A stretch of 64,000 nucleotides of DNA from Bacteroidales bacterium UBA3743 (GCA_002371265.1 DFGT01000024.1:248001-312000); one strand, 5' to 3'. Counted from the stretch's first letter, positions 25,018 to 34,210 are shown. Translations and numbers: made by a program. Notes: generated by a model from the sequence alone, not told the origin.

Positions 25018-27870
25018 ATGAAGAAGGCACTAAAAATTTTCGGAGGAGTTGTGGCGGCATTGGTTGGCCTAATGCTTGTATCTCCTATTTTATTGAAAGA
25101 CAAAGCGAAAGACATAGCTTTGGAAACCATCAATGGAATGTTGAACGCGGAGGTATATCTCGACGATGTCTCCATCAGTTTCTTCAAGAATTTTCCTAAC
25201 GCGAGTGTGACAGCCGAGAAATTCGGAATCATAGGGAAAGACAATTTTTCCGGAGATACTTTAGCCGACGTGGGTGAGCTTACTGTTGTGGTAAACCTAT
25301 CTAGTTTGCTGTCAGACAGTTACCAGATCAACAAAGTACAGATAAAAGACGCATATCTCAACGCTGTAGTCGACACTCTCGGACGTGCCAACTGGGACAT
25401 CATGGCATCAGACTCTACTGAAGTGGCTGAGGAAGACACATCTTCATCCGCTGTCAAACTTGCCCTTGAAAAAATCTCTGTCGAGAATCTTAACGTGAAA
25501 TACAACGATATGCCTTCACGTATGGTGGCAGCTCTTGAAAAAGTAGATCTCAACATGAAGGGTGATCTTGACCTAAGTCTCACTACCCTTGCCAACATCG
25601 ACGAATTGACTGTGAAAGCTGGAAAAATCGGTTATGCCGACTCTTCTAAACTTGCAGCAAACGTGGAGAACTTCAACATCGAGATGAGCGGAAAGCTAAG
25701 CGACGCTGTATCTAAAATAAAATCCGAACTTGGAATTGAAAAAGTCTCTGTACGCCAGAGCGGAATCCCTTACTTGTCGGAGGCTAACGTAAAAGCCGAC
25801 ATCAACGTGGAGGCTGACCTCGACAACAACAAATACACATTCGGACAAAACAACATCTCCCTTAATGAAATCAGTGCCTCATTTGATGGTTTCGTCCAGC
25901 TGATCGACACTGTCATCGACATGGATATCAAACTGGCGACTCCTAATATCGAGTTCAAACATATCCTTTCTCTTATCCCAGCCATCTACGCTAAAGATTT
26001 TGAAAGCATCCAGACTTCTGGAAAAGTAAATCTTGCAGCAGAGGCTAAAGGAAAGATGTATGGCGACGTGTTGCCTGCCTTCGACGTGAATCTGGGAATC
26101 TCTGACGCAATGTTCAAATACCCTGATCTTCCAAGTGCATTGAAAGATATCAATGTGGCTATCAATGCTAAGAACGACGGCGGAACAGCCGACAACATCA
26201 CCGTCGACATCAACAAATTCGGCTTCAACCTTGCTGGAAACCCATTCAATATAACAGCAAAACTTAAGAGACTTATCTCAGATCCTGACTTCGCATTCTC
26301 TGCAAAGGGATTGATCGATTTCCAGAAAATCAGCGAAGTGGTTCATATCGACGACGCTAAACTCCAGGGAAAACTTTCTGCAGACTTAGACGCAGCCGGA
26401 CTGATGTCGTACGTGGAGAAAGAGCAGTTCGACAAATTCAAAGTGGACGGTGCTCTTGGATTAAGCGATTTCGTATTGACAATGAAGGATTTGGAATACA
26501 ATGTCGAGATCGGAAAAGCTAACCTTGACTTCACAACTCAAAATGTCGGACTTGACGCCAACCTGAAACTCGGCAAGAGTGATTTGGCTGTGACCGGTAA
26601 ACTGACTCACTTCCTACAGTATGTGCTTCGCAGTGAAGAGATTCAGGGAGAGTTGGCAGTCAACTCGTCTTACATGAATATTAATGAGCTTATGGGTGCT
26701 CCTGAAGAGAAGGAACTTGAAGAGGCCCCTGTAACAGAGTCGGAAAGTCCACTCGTCATTCCTAACAATATCGACTTCAAGATGAATGTGGGAATGAACA
26801 AAATCATCTATGACAAAATCGAAATCGACAACTTCAAAGGAAACATCTCTTTGAAGAATGCTGTGGCAAAATTAAATTCTTTGTCGGCCAACACAATGGG
26901 CGGTTCATTCACAGCAAGTGGAGAATTCGACGGTAGAGATTCTTTGAAACCTCTTGCAGCTGCGGATGTCAACGTCAAAGAGATGAATCTAAGCGAAGTG
27001 TTCACAAAAGTCAGAACAGCCCATCGTCTTGTACCTCTATTCTCCGACGCGACTGGAAAATTCAGCATGTCTGGACAATTCTCATCCGCAATCAACGGAA
27101 AAGACCTTTCACCTATCATGCAGACAATCAACGCCAAGGGATCATTCAAGACTGCCAACATGGGCTTGACAAATGTGCCAGCATTCACAAAAGTGGCAGA
27201 CAAAGTCGGCCTTTCTGCTTTGAAGAATCCACAGGTGAAGGATCTGAACATATCATTTGTGATCAAAGATGGAAAACTTGAAATTGACCCATTTGAGACA
27301 TTCATCAACAATGCCACTTTGAACGTGTCCGGATGGTCTGGTTTGGACAGAACATTAGGTTATGTCGCAAAAATTGTCCTTCCTCAGGAAGTGCCAGGCA
27401 AGGCTGGCAAAGTAATCGACAAAGTTGGTTTCGACGTAAATGTCGGCGGTACATTTGAAAAGCCAGAAATCAAGATCTCTACAGCCAGCATGATCAACAA
27501 TGTAAAAGAAAAAGTCACTGAAAAAGTGACTGAGAAGGTTGAAGAGGCCAAAGCTAAAGTCAATGAGGAGATCGAGAAGCAGAAGGCAAAACTGATCGCA
27601 GAGGCTGAAAACCAGCGTGCCAAACTGATCGAGACCGCACAGAAGAGCGGAGACAAATTGGTGCAGGAGGCTGAAGAGCAGTCGGCTAAATTGCAGAAAG
27701 ACGCAAAGAATCCTATACAAAAAGCCGCAGCCAAGAAATCCGGCGATCTATTGGTGAAGAAAGCAAAAGAGAAGTCGGCTCAACTCGTGCAGGAGGCGAC
27801 AACAAACGGAGACAAAATAGTCAACAACGCCAAAACTCAGGCAGCTAAACTGGATACCAACAACAAATAA
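25018..27870 (+). CDS. AsmA-family envelope protein with helical C-terminal tail
   Basis: A 950-residue AsmA-like protein. One N-terminal membrane helix (about 5-28) anchors a long periplasmic beta-rich body with repeated bridge-like segments, as in AsmA/TamB-type proteins thought to carry lipids between membranes. The last 140 residues switch to a charged amphipathic helix with KVTEKVTEKVEEAKAK-type repeats, resembling apolipoprotein or LEA proteins. The tail is an addition to the AsmA core. First gene of a tight run with gldF, a PPTase and an ATP-grasp-like gene. Confidence 0.85.
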   Translation: MKKALKIFGGVVAALVGLMLVSPILLKDKAKDIALETINGMLNAEVYLDDVSISFFKNFPNASVTAEKFGIIGKDNFSGDTLADVGELTVVVNLSSLLSDSYQINKVQIKDAYLNAVVDTLGRANWDIMASDSTEVAEEDTSSSAVKLALEKISVENLNVKYNDMPSRMVAALEKVDLNMKGDLDLSLTTLANIDELTVKAGKIGYADSSKLAANVENFNIEMSGKLSDAVSKIKSELGIEKVSVRQSGIPYLSEANVKADINVEADLDNNKYTFGQNNISLNEISASFDGFVQLIDTVIDMDIKLATPNIEFKHILSLIPAIYAKDFESIQTSGKVNLAAEAKGKMYGDVLPAFDVNLGISDAMFKYPDLPSALKDINVAINAKNDGGTADNITVDINKFGFNLAGNPFNITAKLKRLISDPDFAFSAKGLIDFQKISEVVHIDDAKLQGKLSADLDAAGLMSYVEKEQFDKFKVDGALGLSDFVLTMKDLEYNVEIGKANLDFTTQNVGLDANLKLGKSDLAVTGKLTHFLQYVLRSEEIQGELAVNSSYMNINELMGAPEEKELEEAPVTESESPLVIPNNIDFKMNVGMNKIIYDKIEIDNFKGNISLKNAVAKLNSLSANTMGGSFTASGEFDGRDSLKPLAAADVNVKEMNLSEVFTKVRTAHRLVPLFSDATGKFSMSGQFSSAINGKDLSPIMQTINAKGSFKTANMGLTNVPAFTKVADKVGLSALKNPQVKDLNISFVIKDGKLEIDPFETFINNATLNVSGWSGLDRTLGYVAKIVLPQEVPGKAGKVIDKVGFDVNVGGTFEKPEIKISTASMINNVKEKVTEKVTEKVEEAKAKVNEEIEKQKAKLIAEAENQRAKLIETAQKSGDKLVQEAEEQSAKLQKDAKNPIQKAAAKKSGDLLVKKAKEKSAQLVQEATTNGDKIVNNAKTQAAKLDTNNK

Positions 27871-27873
27871 ATA

Positions 27874-28608
27874 ATGGCAATATCGGTATTATTAAAAAAA
27901 GAGTTTTCTTGCTTTTTCGCATCAGCCACAGGCTATATCGTAATCGGAGTCTTCTTGCTGATGACGGGATTGTTCTTGTGGGTGTTTCCAGGAGAATACA
28001 ACGTTCTTGACAGTGGATATGCCAACATCGACGGTTTGTTTGTGATGGCTCCATGGCTATACCTGTTTCTTGTGCCAGCGGTGACGATGCGTCTGTTTTC
28101 CGACGAGAAACGCACTGGCACTATAGAGCTGCTGATGACACATCCGGTAAGTAAACTTGAGATCGTATTGTCTAAATATTTTGCAGGCGTATTGCTGGTA
28201 TTATTCTCGCTTGTGCCGACGCTGGTATATTTCTTCTCTGTATGGGCGATGGCGGATCCAATCGGAAACATTGACACTGGAGGCATCTGGGGATCGTTCA
28301 TCGGGCTATTCTTCCTTGCCACAATCTATGTCGCAATCGGATTGTTCACATCTTCATTGACAGACAACCAGATTGTCGCATTCATCTGCGCGGCACTACT
28401 GTCGTTCGCATTCTTCTACGGATTTGATCTGATCTCTTCACTGCTCATCAGCGGTGAGGAGCAGACACTTGTAAGTTCACTCGGAATCAGTTCACACTAC
28501 GACGGAATGAGCCGTGGAGTGATCGACAGCCGTGACCTTCTATACTTCATTTTGGTGGACGCAGCATTCGTCTACCTAACAAAACTAATCCTAAGCAAAA
28601 AGAAGTAA
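27874..28608 (+). CDS. gldF: GldF-like ABC transporter permease
   Basis: A 244-residue permease with six hydrophobic segments. The N-terminus (LLKKEFSCFFASATGYIVIG) and the central RLFSDEKRTGTIELLMTHPV are the hallmark of GldF/NosY-type ABC-2 permeases. GldF works with GldA and GldG in gliding Bacteroidota, but many gut members keep it without gliding. No gldG or ATPase gene lies next to it: the upstream gene is AsmA-like (3-bp gap) and the downstream gene is a PPTase overlapping by one base. Name is by resemblance only. Confidence 0.82.
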   Translation: MAISVLLKKEFSCFFASATGYIVIGVFLLMTGLFLWVFPGEYNVLDSGYANIDGLFVMAPWLYLFLVPAVTMRLFSDEKRTGTIELLMTHPVSKLEIVLSKYFAGVLLVLFSLVPTLVYFFSVWAMADPIGNIDTGGIWGSFIGLFFLATIYVAIGLFTSSLTDNQIVAFICAALLSFAFFYGFDLISSLLISGEEQTLVSSLGISSHYDGMSRGVIDSRDLLYFILVDAAFVYLTKLILSKKK

Positions 28609-29285
28609 TGATATTCTGGCGATTCGACGACGATGTTGAAATCATCATCTGGAAGACGGATGAGAGTGTTGACGAGACACTTCTTTTCTTTGCTCCCGAG
28701 ATACAGGAGGTGCACAGAGAAAAACTTGAGTCTATCAAATACGAGAAGCGTCGTAAGGAATACCTGTGCGCTCGTCTGCTTATCGACATCATCGCTGGTG
28801 AAGGCCAACGGGTGGAATATCTGGAGAGCGGCAGACCATATCTTACAGACTGCCATAAAGAGATCAGCATTTCCCACACTAAAAATTATGTTGCCGTCAT
28901 TGCCGACGACGACAAGCGTGTTGCAATCGATATTGAAGTGTTCGGGAAGACGGTGGAGAAGGTGAAAAACAGGTTCTGCACACAGCAGGAGCTGGAATAT
29001 CTGTCGGAAGACGACGATATTCGTTCGCTGCAGCTGCATCTTATATGGTCTGCCAAAGAGACCGCATACAAGCTTCTTGATGAAAAAGGAATCTACTTCG
29101 AGGAGCATCTGCATGTGTTGCCATTTAAATTGGATAAAAACGGAATCATGCACTGCAACGTCATCAAAGACAACACAGTGAGAAATATCAAGATGGCTTA
29201 CAAAGTGTTCGACGATTTCGTAATGGTTTGGGCTGTAGGTGCAATTTCGTATGGTTGCCAAGATGATCATCAATATGACAACTAA
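28608..29285 (+). CDS. 4'-phosphopantetheinyl transferase superfamily protein
   Basis: A 225-residue Sfp-type PPTase that moves phosphopantetheine from CoA onto carrier proteins. The metal-binding VAIDIEVFGK (about 102-111) and the later WSAKETAYKLL (W-KE-K motif, about 147-157) are both intact. Start overlaps the gldF stop (TAATG), and the end overlaps the next gene by 11 bp. No carrier protein or polyketide gene is nearby, so it probably serves fatty-acid ACP or a distant pathway. Confidence 0.88.
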   Translation: MIFWRFDDDVEIIIWKTDESVDETLLFFAPEIQEVHREKLESIKYEKRRKEYLCARLLIDIIAGEGQRVEYLESGRPYLTDCHKEISISHTKNYVAVIADDDKRVAIDIEVFGKTVEKVKNRFCTQQELEYLSEDDDIRSLQLHLIWSAKETAYKLLDEKGIYFEEHLHVLPFKLDKNGIMHCNVIKDNTVRNIKMAYKVFDDFVMVWAVGAISYGCQDDHQYDN

Positions 29286-30438
29286 ATTCCATATTTTCAA
29301 TCCGGAACACGATTCCGCACTTGCTTTGGAAAGTGGAATCTACACTCCTAAACCACAGATTCAACAGTTTGCCAAAGACCTCAGCACTTTGCCACTATGG
29401 TATTCCGACGAGGAAGACAAAGTGATCCTACCTGAGATTTCCGACCAAGAATGGATCAATTCCGTCGGCAATATCATTCCAAACATAAAGGATAAAATCG
29501 CGTCGACTGATGAATATAAACATTTCCAAGCCCCCAAGCGGCTGATGCCATGGGGAATAGACAACACCGTCTGCCGGCTAACAAACACCACTCAAATAGA
29601 CGGCGAGAATGCAGACGACTTGATAAAAAGAACCAAAATATTGTCGAGCAGAGAGCAGACACAAGACGCTCTCACACGTCTGAAAGAAAAAGGATTGTTT
29701 GACGGATTTGTGTCGCAGAAAATCGACACCGTCGACAAATTACGAAATATCCACAAAGAGTTTGGGAAAATCGTTGTGAAAGCCCCATGGTCAAGTTCAG
29801 GCAGAGGAGTGCTGTTCATCGACGAGTTTGATGAGAAAGAGGCGAAACGAATAGAAAAGATCATTGAAAGCCAAGGATTTGTGATGGCAGAGTCGTTTTT
29901 TGAGAAAGAGATAGATTTCGCCATTGAATTTGAAGACATTGACGGACAATGGCAGTTTGCGGGCTATTCCCTATTCTCCACCGACGAGCATGGAGCTTAC
30001 AAACAGAATCTTTTGGCATCCGACGAAATTCTGAAACAAGAGATCTGCCGACATGCGGATGCAGACAGACTCGATAAGATTGTGGAATTCTATTGTCAAT
30101 ATTTTCAAGGAAAAAGCAGCGAATTAAGAGGCAATAAGATAATCGGAGTAGACATGATGGCTGGCAACGGACGCATCCATCCGTGTGTGGAGATCAACGT
30201 CAGGCATACAATGGGAATCGTCGCCAGAAAGCTATACGACAAATATATAGAGCCAGGCAAAACCGGCTATTATGCGATCATCAGGCAGAACTCCACAGAC
30301 GATTTGAGAAAATGGAATGCAGAGCAGACGCAAGCATTCCCGTCTACAATATCCGACGGCAGAATCGCCAAAGGATTCATAGTCCTCACACCGATTGAAG
30401 AAAAGACAGTTTTCCAAGCGTATGCAGTGGTGGAGTGA
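29275..30438 (+). CDS. Uncharacterised ATP-grasp-like protein
   Basis: A 387-residue protein starting at ATG 29275 (MTTKFHIFNPEHDSALALES); an earlier start would overlap the PPTase more deeply. The middle resembles an ATP-grasp fold: VVKAPWSSSGRGVLFID looks like the lysine-glycine ATP loop, MAESFFEKEIDFAIEFE like the specificity strand, and GVDMMAGNGRIHPCVEINVR like the metal-binding Asp/Glu/Asn end. The N-terminal FNPEHDSALA segment is not one I can tie to a known enzyme. Coupled to a PPTase by an 11-bp overlap. Function unknown; an ATP-dependent ligase is the best guess. Confidence 0.7.
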   Translation: MTTKFHIFNPEHDSALALESGIYTPKPQIQQFAKDLSTLPLWYSDEEDKVILPEISDQEWINSVGNIIPNIKDKIASTDEYKHFQAPKRLMPWGIDNTVCRLTNTTQIDGENADDLIKRTKILSSREQTQDALTRLKEKGLFDGFVSQKIDTVDKLRNIHKEFGKIVVKAPWSSSGRGVLFIDEFDEKEAKRIEKIIESQGFVMAESFFEKEIDFAIEFEDIDGQWQFAGYSLFSTDEHGAYKQNLLASDEILKQEICRHADADRLDKIVEFYCQYFQGKSSELRGNKIIGVDMMAGNGRIHPCVEINVRHTMGIVARKLYDKYIEPGKTGYYAIIRQNSTDDLRKWNAEQTQAFPSTISDGRIAKGFIVLTPIEEKTVFQAYAVVE

Positions 30439-30439
30439 T

Positions 30440-31040
30440 ATCAGATGCCTGGAAGGCAATACCGAGTGAAACGAGTGTAACCGGGCACGAAGTGTCCGGC
30501 ATGTATGCTATCACGACCATCTCTGCCTGGAAGGCAGTACTTATCCCCCGAGACTCCGTCACGAGTTTCTCTCGCTTCGCTCGCTAACGTCTTTCAGACG
30601 GAGAGATCCGCAGGGGAAGATTTCAAATCTGCCAGATTATTCAATCAATAACATCAGATGCCTGGAAGGCAATACCGAGTGAAACGAGCGTAACCGGGCA
30701 CGAAGTGTCCGGCATATATGCGAGCTCGACCATCTCTGCCTGGAAGGCAGTACTTATCCCCCGTGACTCCGTCACGGGTTACTCTCGCCTTGCTCAATAA
30801 CGTCTTTCAGACGGAGAAATTCGCAGGAGCAGATTTCAAATCTGCCAGATTATTCCATCAATAACATCAGATGCCTGGAAGGCAATACCGAGTGAAACGA
30901 GCGTAACCGGGCACGAAGTGTCCGGCATATATGCGATCTCCACCATCTCTGCCTGTAAGGCAGTACTTATCACCCCGAGACTCCGTCACGGTTTTCTCTC
31001 GCTTTGCTCGGTAGCGTCTTTCAGACGGAGTTTTGTAGGG
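30440..31040. repeat. Tandem repeat cluster 1: three units of about 213 bp
   Basis: Units begin ATCAGATGCCTGGAAGGCAA at 30440, 30653 and 30866; the first two are 213 bp each and contiguous, the third is cut short near 31035. Each unit is a string of small hairpins: GCC-TGGAA-GGC, CCGGGCAC-GAA-GTGTCCGG, CGTCT-TTC-AGACG and GCAGATT-TCA-AATCTGC. No open frame or transposase is present. The units start right after the ATP-grasp-like gene. Confidence 0.9.
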
Positions 31041-31133
31041 AGGAGATTTACGATGGAAAATAATGACTCTCAACAAAAAAATCCACCATTCCTTTGTCAT
31101 AAATAAAAAAACAATTATTTTTGTAATCGATAT

Positions 31134-31174
31134 GACCGCTCACGCTTCCCATTGAACAGCGCACCAGAGCGGTC
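31134..31174. terminator. Hairpin after repeat cluster 1, downstream of the toxin gene
   Basis: GACCGCTC and GAGCGGTC pair around a 25-nt loop. It lies beyond the 3' end of the toxin gene on its strand. Weak evidence for termination. Confidence 0.4.
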
Positions 31175-31222
31175 TTCGAGTATTATAACAAATCCATTTT
31201 GAATATTTCAAATATATGCAAA

Positions 31223-31495
31223 TCATTTATCGTCATAATGTCCATATGACGATAGGATATCAACATGCACCTCCATTTCGAAGATCTCATAAACCAGACG
31301 GTGCTTCTTAGTTATGGTTCTACTCCACTGCCCATTACGATCGCCTTTCAAAGGTTCGGGATGACCAGTACCAGTCTTCGGATGCTCTTTAAGTTCATTT
31401 ATAAACTTATCTACCTTTCTGTAGGCATCTGGCTCAGAACGTTTTAACTTCTGAATGTCTTCTATAGCCTTAGGAGAATAGACGATCTTATACAT
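31223..31495 (-). CDS. yoeB: YoeB/Txe-type mRNA interferase toxin
   Basis: A 90-residue RelE-superfamily toxin that would cut mRNA on the ribosome. Seen are YSPKAIEDIQKLKRSEP at the start, a GTGHPEPLKGDRNGQWSR centre, and the C-terminal RLVYEIFEMEVHVDILSSYGHYDD with the closing Gly-His-Tyr of Txe/YoeB. Start overlaps the antitoxin stop by one base (TAATG). It sits between two clusters of repeat units. Confidence 0.93.
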   Translation of the reverse strand: MYKIVYSPKAIEDIQKLKRSEPDAYRKVDKFINELKEHPKTGTGHPEPLKGDRNGQWSRTITKKHRLVYEIFEMEVHVDILSSYGHYDDK

Positions 31496-31746
31496 TATCC
31501 AATCCTCTTTAGAAAATCATCTAACGACTCATCTGGCAACATCTCAACTCCTTCTCCACGACGGATTTGATCCCTTGCCTCATCAATACGGGCAAAGAAC
31601 TCTTCCTCTGAAAGGAGTGTCGAATCATTATTTTTTTCTGCCACAAGTTTACGTAGATATTTGACAGCCCGTTTCAACAGGTTTTCATCCTCAGCTATGA
31701 TACTCATATTTCGAAGCATTTCGGCATTCATCTGTGTTGCAGTCAT
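31495..31746 (-). CDS. Antitoxin of the YoeB-type toxin
   Basis: An 83-residue acidic protein starting at the ATG at 31746; an extension to 31812 is open but would cover the promoter. The C-terminal half (LPDESLDDFLKRIG) is the acidic, disordered-looking part expected to wrap the toxin. The N-terminal half is helical and does not look like a standard Phd/YefM fold, so this may be a divergent antitoxin. Coupled to the toxin by a TAATG overlap. Confidence 0.8.
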   Translation of the reverse strand: MTATQMNAEMLRNMSIIAEDENLLKRAVKYLRKLVAEKNNDSTLLSEEEFFARIDEARDQIRRGEGVEMLPDESLDDFLKRIG

Positions 31747-31769
31747 ATCATTATTCTTTAATATTTTAA

Positions 31770-31801
31770 CAAAATTAGACAAAAAAATCATAATAATCAA
31801 A
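31770..31801 (-). promoter_or_regulatory. Bacteroides-type promoter of the toxin-antitoxin pair
   Basis: Minus-strand TTTG (31801-31798), 20 bp, then TAATTTTG (31777-31770). It gives a leader of about 17 nt before the ATG at 31746, supporting that start. Confidence 0.7.
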
Positions 31802-31863
31802 AGACATAGCAATTTTCACAAATGCAAATCTTATTTCTTCGATAAAATCACAGTCCATCGTAT

Positions 31864-31887
31864 GAGCAGGTTTGAAACCTGCCCGCA
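31864..31887. repeat. AGGTTTGAAACCT palindrome (family C)
   Basis: GCAGGTTTGAAACCTGCCC, a near-perfect palindrome. Related copies occur at about 54664, 58690 and 63130. It abuts repeat cluster 2. Confidence 0.8.
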
Positions 31888-31891
31888 TTTT

Positions 31892-32595
31892 TATGCCTGG
31901 AAGGCAATACCGAGTGAAACGAGCGTAACCGGGCACGAAGTGTCCGGAGGAATGCATGCATGAGAAGCCCTGCCTGTAGGGCAGTACTTGGGTATTGTCT
32001 TCCAGACAAAGTCTTTTGTATATATCATGATTCCCGAGACTTCGTCACGGGTTACTCTCGATTTGCTCACTAACGTCTTTCAGACGGAGAGATCCGCATG
32101 GGAAGATTTCAGATCTGCCAGATTATTCCATCAATAACATCAGATGCCTGGAAGGCAATACCGAGTGAAACGAGCGTAACCGGGCACGAAGTGTCCGGAG
32201 GAATGCACACATGAGAAACTCTGCCTGTAGGGCAGTAGTAGGGGTATTGTCTTCCGGACAAAGTTTATTGTATATATCATGATTCCCGAGACTTCGTCAC
32301 GGGTTACTCTCGCCTTGCTCGCTAACGTCTTTCAGACGGAGAGATCCGCAGGGGAAGATTTCAAATCTGCCAGATTATTCCATCAATAACATCAGATGCC
32401 TGTAAGGCAGTACCGAGAGAAACGAGCGTAACCGGGCACGAAGTGTCCGGAGGAATGCAAACATGAGAAACTCTGCCTGTAGGGCAGTACTTGGGTATTG
32501 TCTTCCAGACAAAGTTTATTGTACATATCATGATCCCCAAGACTCCGTCACGGGTTTCTCTCGCCTTGCTCGGTAACGTCTTTCAGACGAATAGT
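31892..32595. repeat. Tandem repeat cluster 2: three units of about 250 bp
   Basis: Units begin at about 31892, 32139 and 32391 and share the first 60 bases with cluster 1 (ATGCCTGGAAGGCAATACCG...). They differ from it by an added block with CTGCC-TGTAG-GGCAG and TTGTCT-TCC-AGACAA hairpins. No gene lies within them. The last unit ends with the CGTCTTTCAGACG hairpin. Confidence 0.9.
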
Positions 32596-32650
32596 CTATT
32601 TTATCATAATTATGCACCTATTGGGGGTTCATCGAACTCCCATTAACGCA

Positions 32651-32678
32651 AAAAAGACGGAGATGTCTCCGTCTTTTT
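32651..32678. terminator. Bidirectional terminator at the 3' end of tetR
   Basis: AAAAAGACGGAGA and TCTCCGTCTTTTT pair, giving a G+C stem flanked by A and T runs. Confidence 0.9.
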
Positions 32679-32710
32679 CATTATCAATAGATTTTAATCT
32701 TTTATCAATT

Positions 32711-33289
32711 TCATTTGCTCTCAAATCCTTTTCTAAGGAAATCCAAAAGCAGATTTTTCTTTTTCGCTATCTCCAACGCAAATTCGCCACGGATATATGG
32801 CAATTCCATTCCTTTCAACGCACTTTGCAACACCAATGCCGCAAATGCAGGGTCTGGCACGTCCATCGTCCCGGCTGCCTTTCCCTCCTCCAACAACAAT
32901 CGTAGATAGTTTCGCTCACTGAAATCCAAACGTCTTCTCACTCGCTCCACCAAATTCTGATTCTGGAAAAACTCTGCAGTCAGGCCTCCATTTCTAATCA
33001 CAATATCCCGCACTGCATCCAGACGGACGTAGATATAATCCGTCAGTCTCTCCATCGGCGATTTCGCAGGATTTGTCAGCAATTGCTTCAAATAATCACG
33101 TAGGGCAAGGGTCTCGGCACGGATCACTGCGTAGAACACCTCGTCCTTATTCTTGAAATAAGTGTAAAGTGTACGACGACCTTTGTTTGCCGCATTGGCA
33201 ATGTCGTTCATCGATGTGTTTGCATAACCTTTGGTCGCAAACAACGTACGAGCCACATCTATCAATACATCCTTAGTATCCAAAACCAT
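32711..33289 (-). CDS. TetR/AcrR family transcriptional regulator
   Basis: A 192-residue TetR-type regulator. The helix-turn-helix is at about 24-52 (NTSMNDIANAANKGRRTLYT, then YFKNKDEVF). The C-terminal ligand-binding part is all-helical with no recognisable ligand pattern. It stands alone; no divergent transporter or enzyme gene is adjacent, so its target is not evident. Confidence 0.92.
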   Translation of the reverse strand: MVLDTKDVLIDVARTLFATKGYANTSMNDIANAANKGRRTLYTYFKNKDEVFYAVIRAETLALRDYLKQLLTNPAKSPMERLTDYIYVRLDAVRDIVIRNGGLTAEFFQNQNLVERVRRRLDFSERNYLRLLLEEGKAAGTMDVPDPAFAALVLQSALKGMELPYIRGEFALEIAKKKNLLLDFLRKGFESK

Positions 33290-33419
33290 TTCCCTCTGAT
33301 TAGTAGTTAGTATTTCAATTCCTAGAAACTGTTTGATTTTGTTCTCTAAATTTAATAATCAAAACTAAGAGAACTTAATTTATAATGCTCGTTCTTGTGA
33401 ACTTGCAGAAGATAATGGG

Positions 33420-33448
33420 GTTAGGACGTTCCGTCCTTAACAATCCTC
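33420..33448 (+). repeat. 29-bp dispersed hairpin repeat (family A)
   Basis: Variant with stem GGACG/CGTCC: both arms changed together relative to GGGCG/CGCCC. Lies just beyond the rsmE stop. Confidence 0.85.
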
Positions 33449-33477
33449 AAATATATTTTACAGTTTCTATATATGAT

Positions 33478-34188
33478 TTATTTAGCCATATCGTTTAATA
33501 AGACGACGGTGTGCACGGCCACAACACCTGCAGTCTCTGTGCGAAGTCTGCTCTGCCCCATCAACACTGGCTCAAATCCATATTTCAATGATTCTTTCAG
33601 CTCTGCCGGACTGAAATCTCCTTCTGGTCCGATTAGCACAACAACATCGGAACCAGGTTTGTACGACGAAGACAAATCCGTCCGTTCTGAATCAGACATA
33701 CAATGAGCTATGAATTTCTGCGTCTCCTTGCATTTTGAGACAAAAGAAAGCATACTCACCGGTTCGTTGACGACCGGCAAGTATGCTTTTTTAGATTGTT
33801 TCATCGCCGAAACAGCGATTTTATCCAAGCGATCCTTCTTCACGATTTTTCGTTCGGAATGCTCGCATATAATCGGAGTTATCTCATCTATGCCGATCTC
33901 TGTGGCTTTCTCTACAAACCACTCCAATCTCTCGATATTCTTCGTGGGAGCGATCGCAATATGCAGACGGTAGGGACGTTTCTCAAATTCTGAAAAAGAC
34001 TCTACTATCTCCACCCCGCAACGCTTATGATTGGGATCAGAAATTCTCGCTTCATAATACCCTCCCTTGCCGTCGACAATCTGCAATGAGTCTCCTGCTT
34101 TCATTCTCAACACTTTGATAGCATGATTGGATTCCTCCTCATCAAGCTTAAGTGTCGAAAGAATATCGGGTGCGTAAAATAAAGCCAT
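33478..34188 (-). CDS. rsmE: 16S rRNA (uracil-1498-N3)-methyltransferase
   Basis: A 236-residue SPOUT methyltransferase. The C-terminal knot is clear: VVLIGPEGDFSPAELKES (about 181-198) and LMGQSRLRTETAGVVAVH (about 208-225). The N-terminal PUA-like part has the SNHAIKVLRMKAGD segment. It starts 22 bp after folD and is the last gene of a probable ffh-folD-rsmE run. Confidence 0.93.
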   Translation of the reverse strand: MALFYAPDILSTLKLDEEESNHAIKVLRMKAGDSLQIVDGKGGYYEARISDPNHKRCGVEIVESFSEFEKRPYRLHIAIAPTKNIERLEWFVEKATEIGIDEITPIICEHSERKIVKKDRLDKIAVSAMKQSKKAYLPVVNEPVSMLSFVSKCKETQKFIAHCMSDSERTDLSSSYKPGSDVVVLIGPEGDFSPAELKESLKYGFEPVLMGQSRLRTETAGVVAVHTVVLLNDMAK

Positions 34189-34210
34189 AGATGTTATAGA
34201 TTAATTACAA

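Noticed and set aside
28572..29300. 242-codon minus-strand frame opposite the phosphopantetheinyl transferase
   Set aside because: The plus strand has the catalytic motifs and coupled starts; the minus frame is Cys/His-rich noise.
30440..32595. Possible CRISPR array
   Set aside because: Units of 213-250 bp are contiguous and similar along their whole length; there are no short identical repeats with unique spacers and no cas genes.
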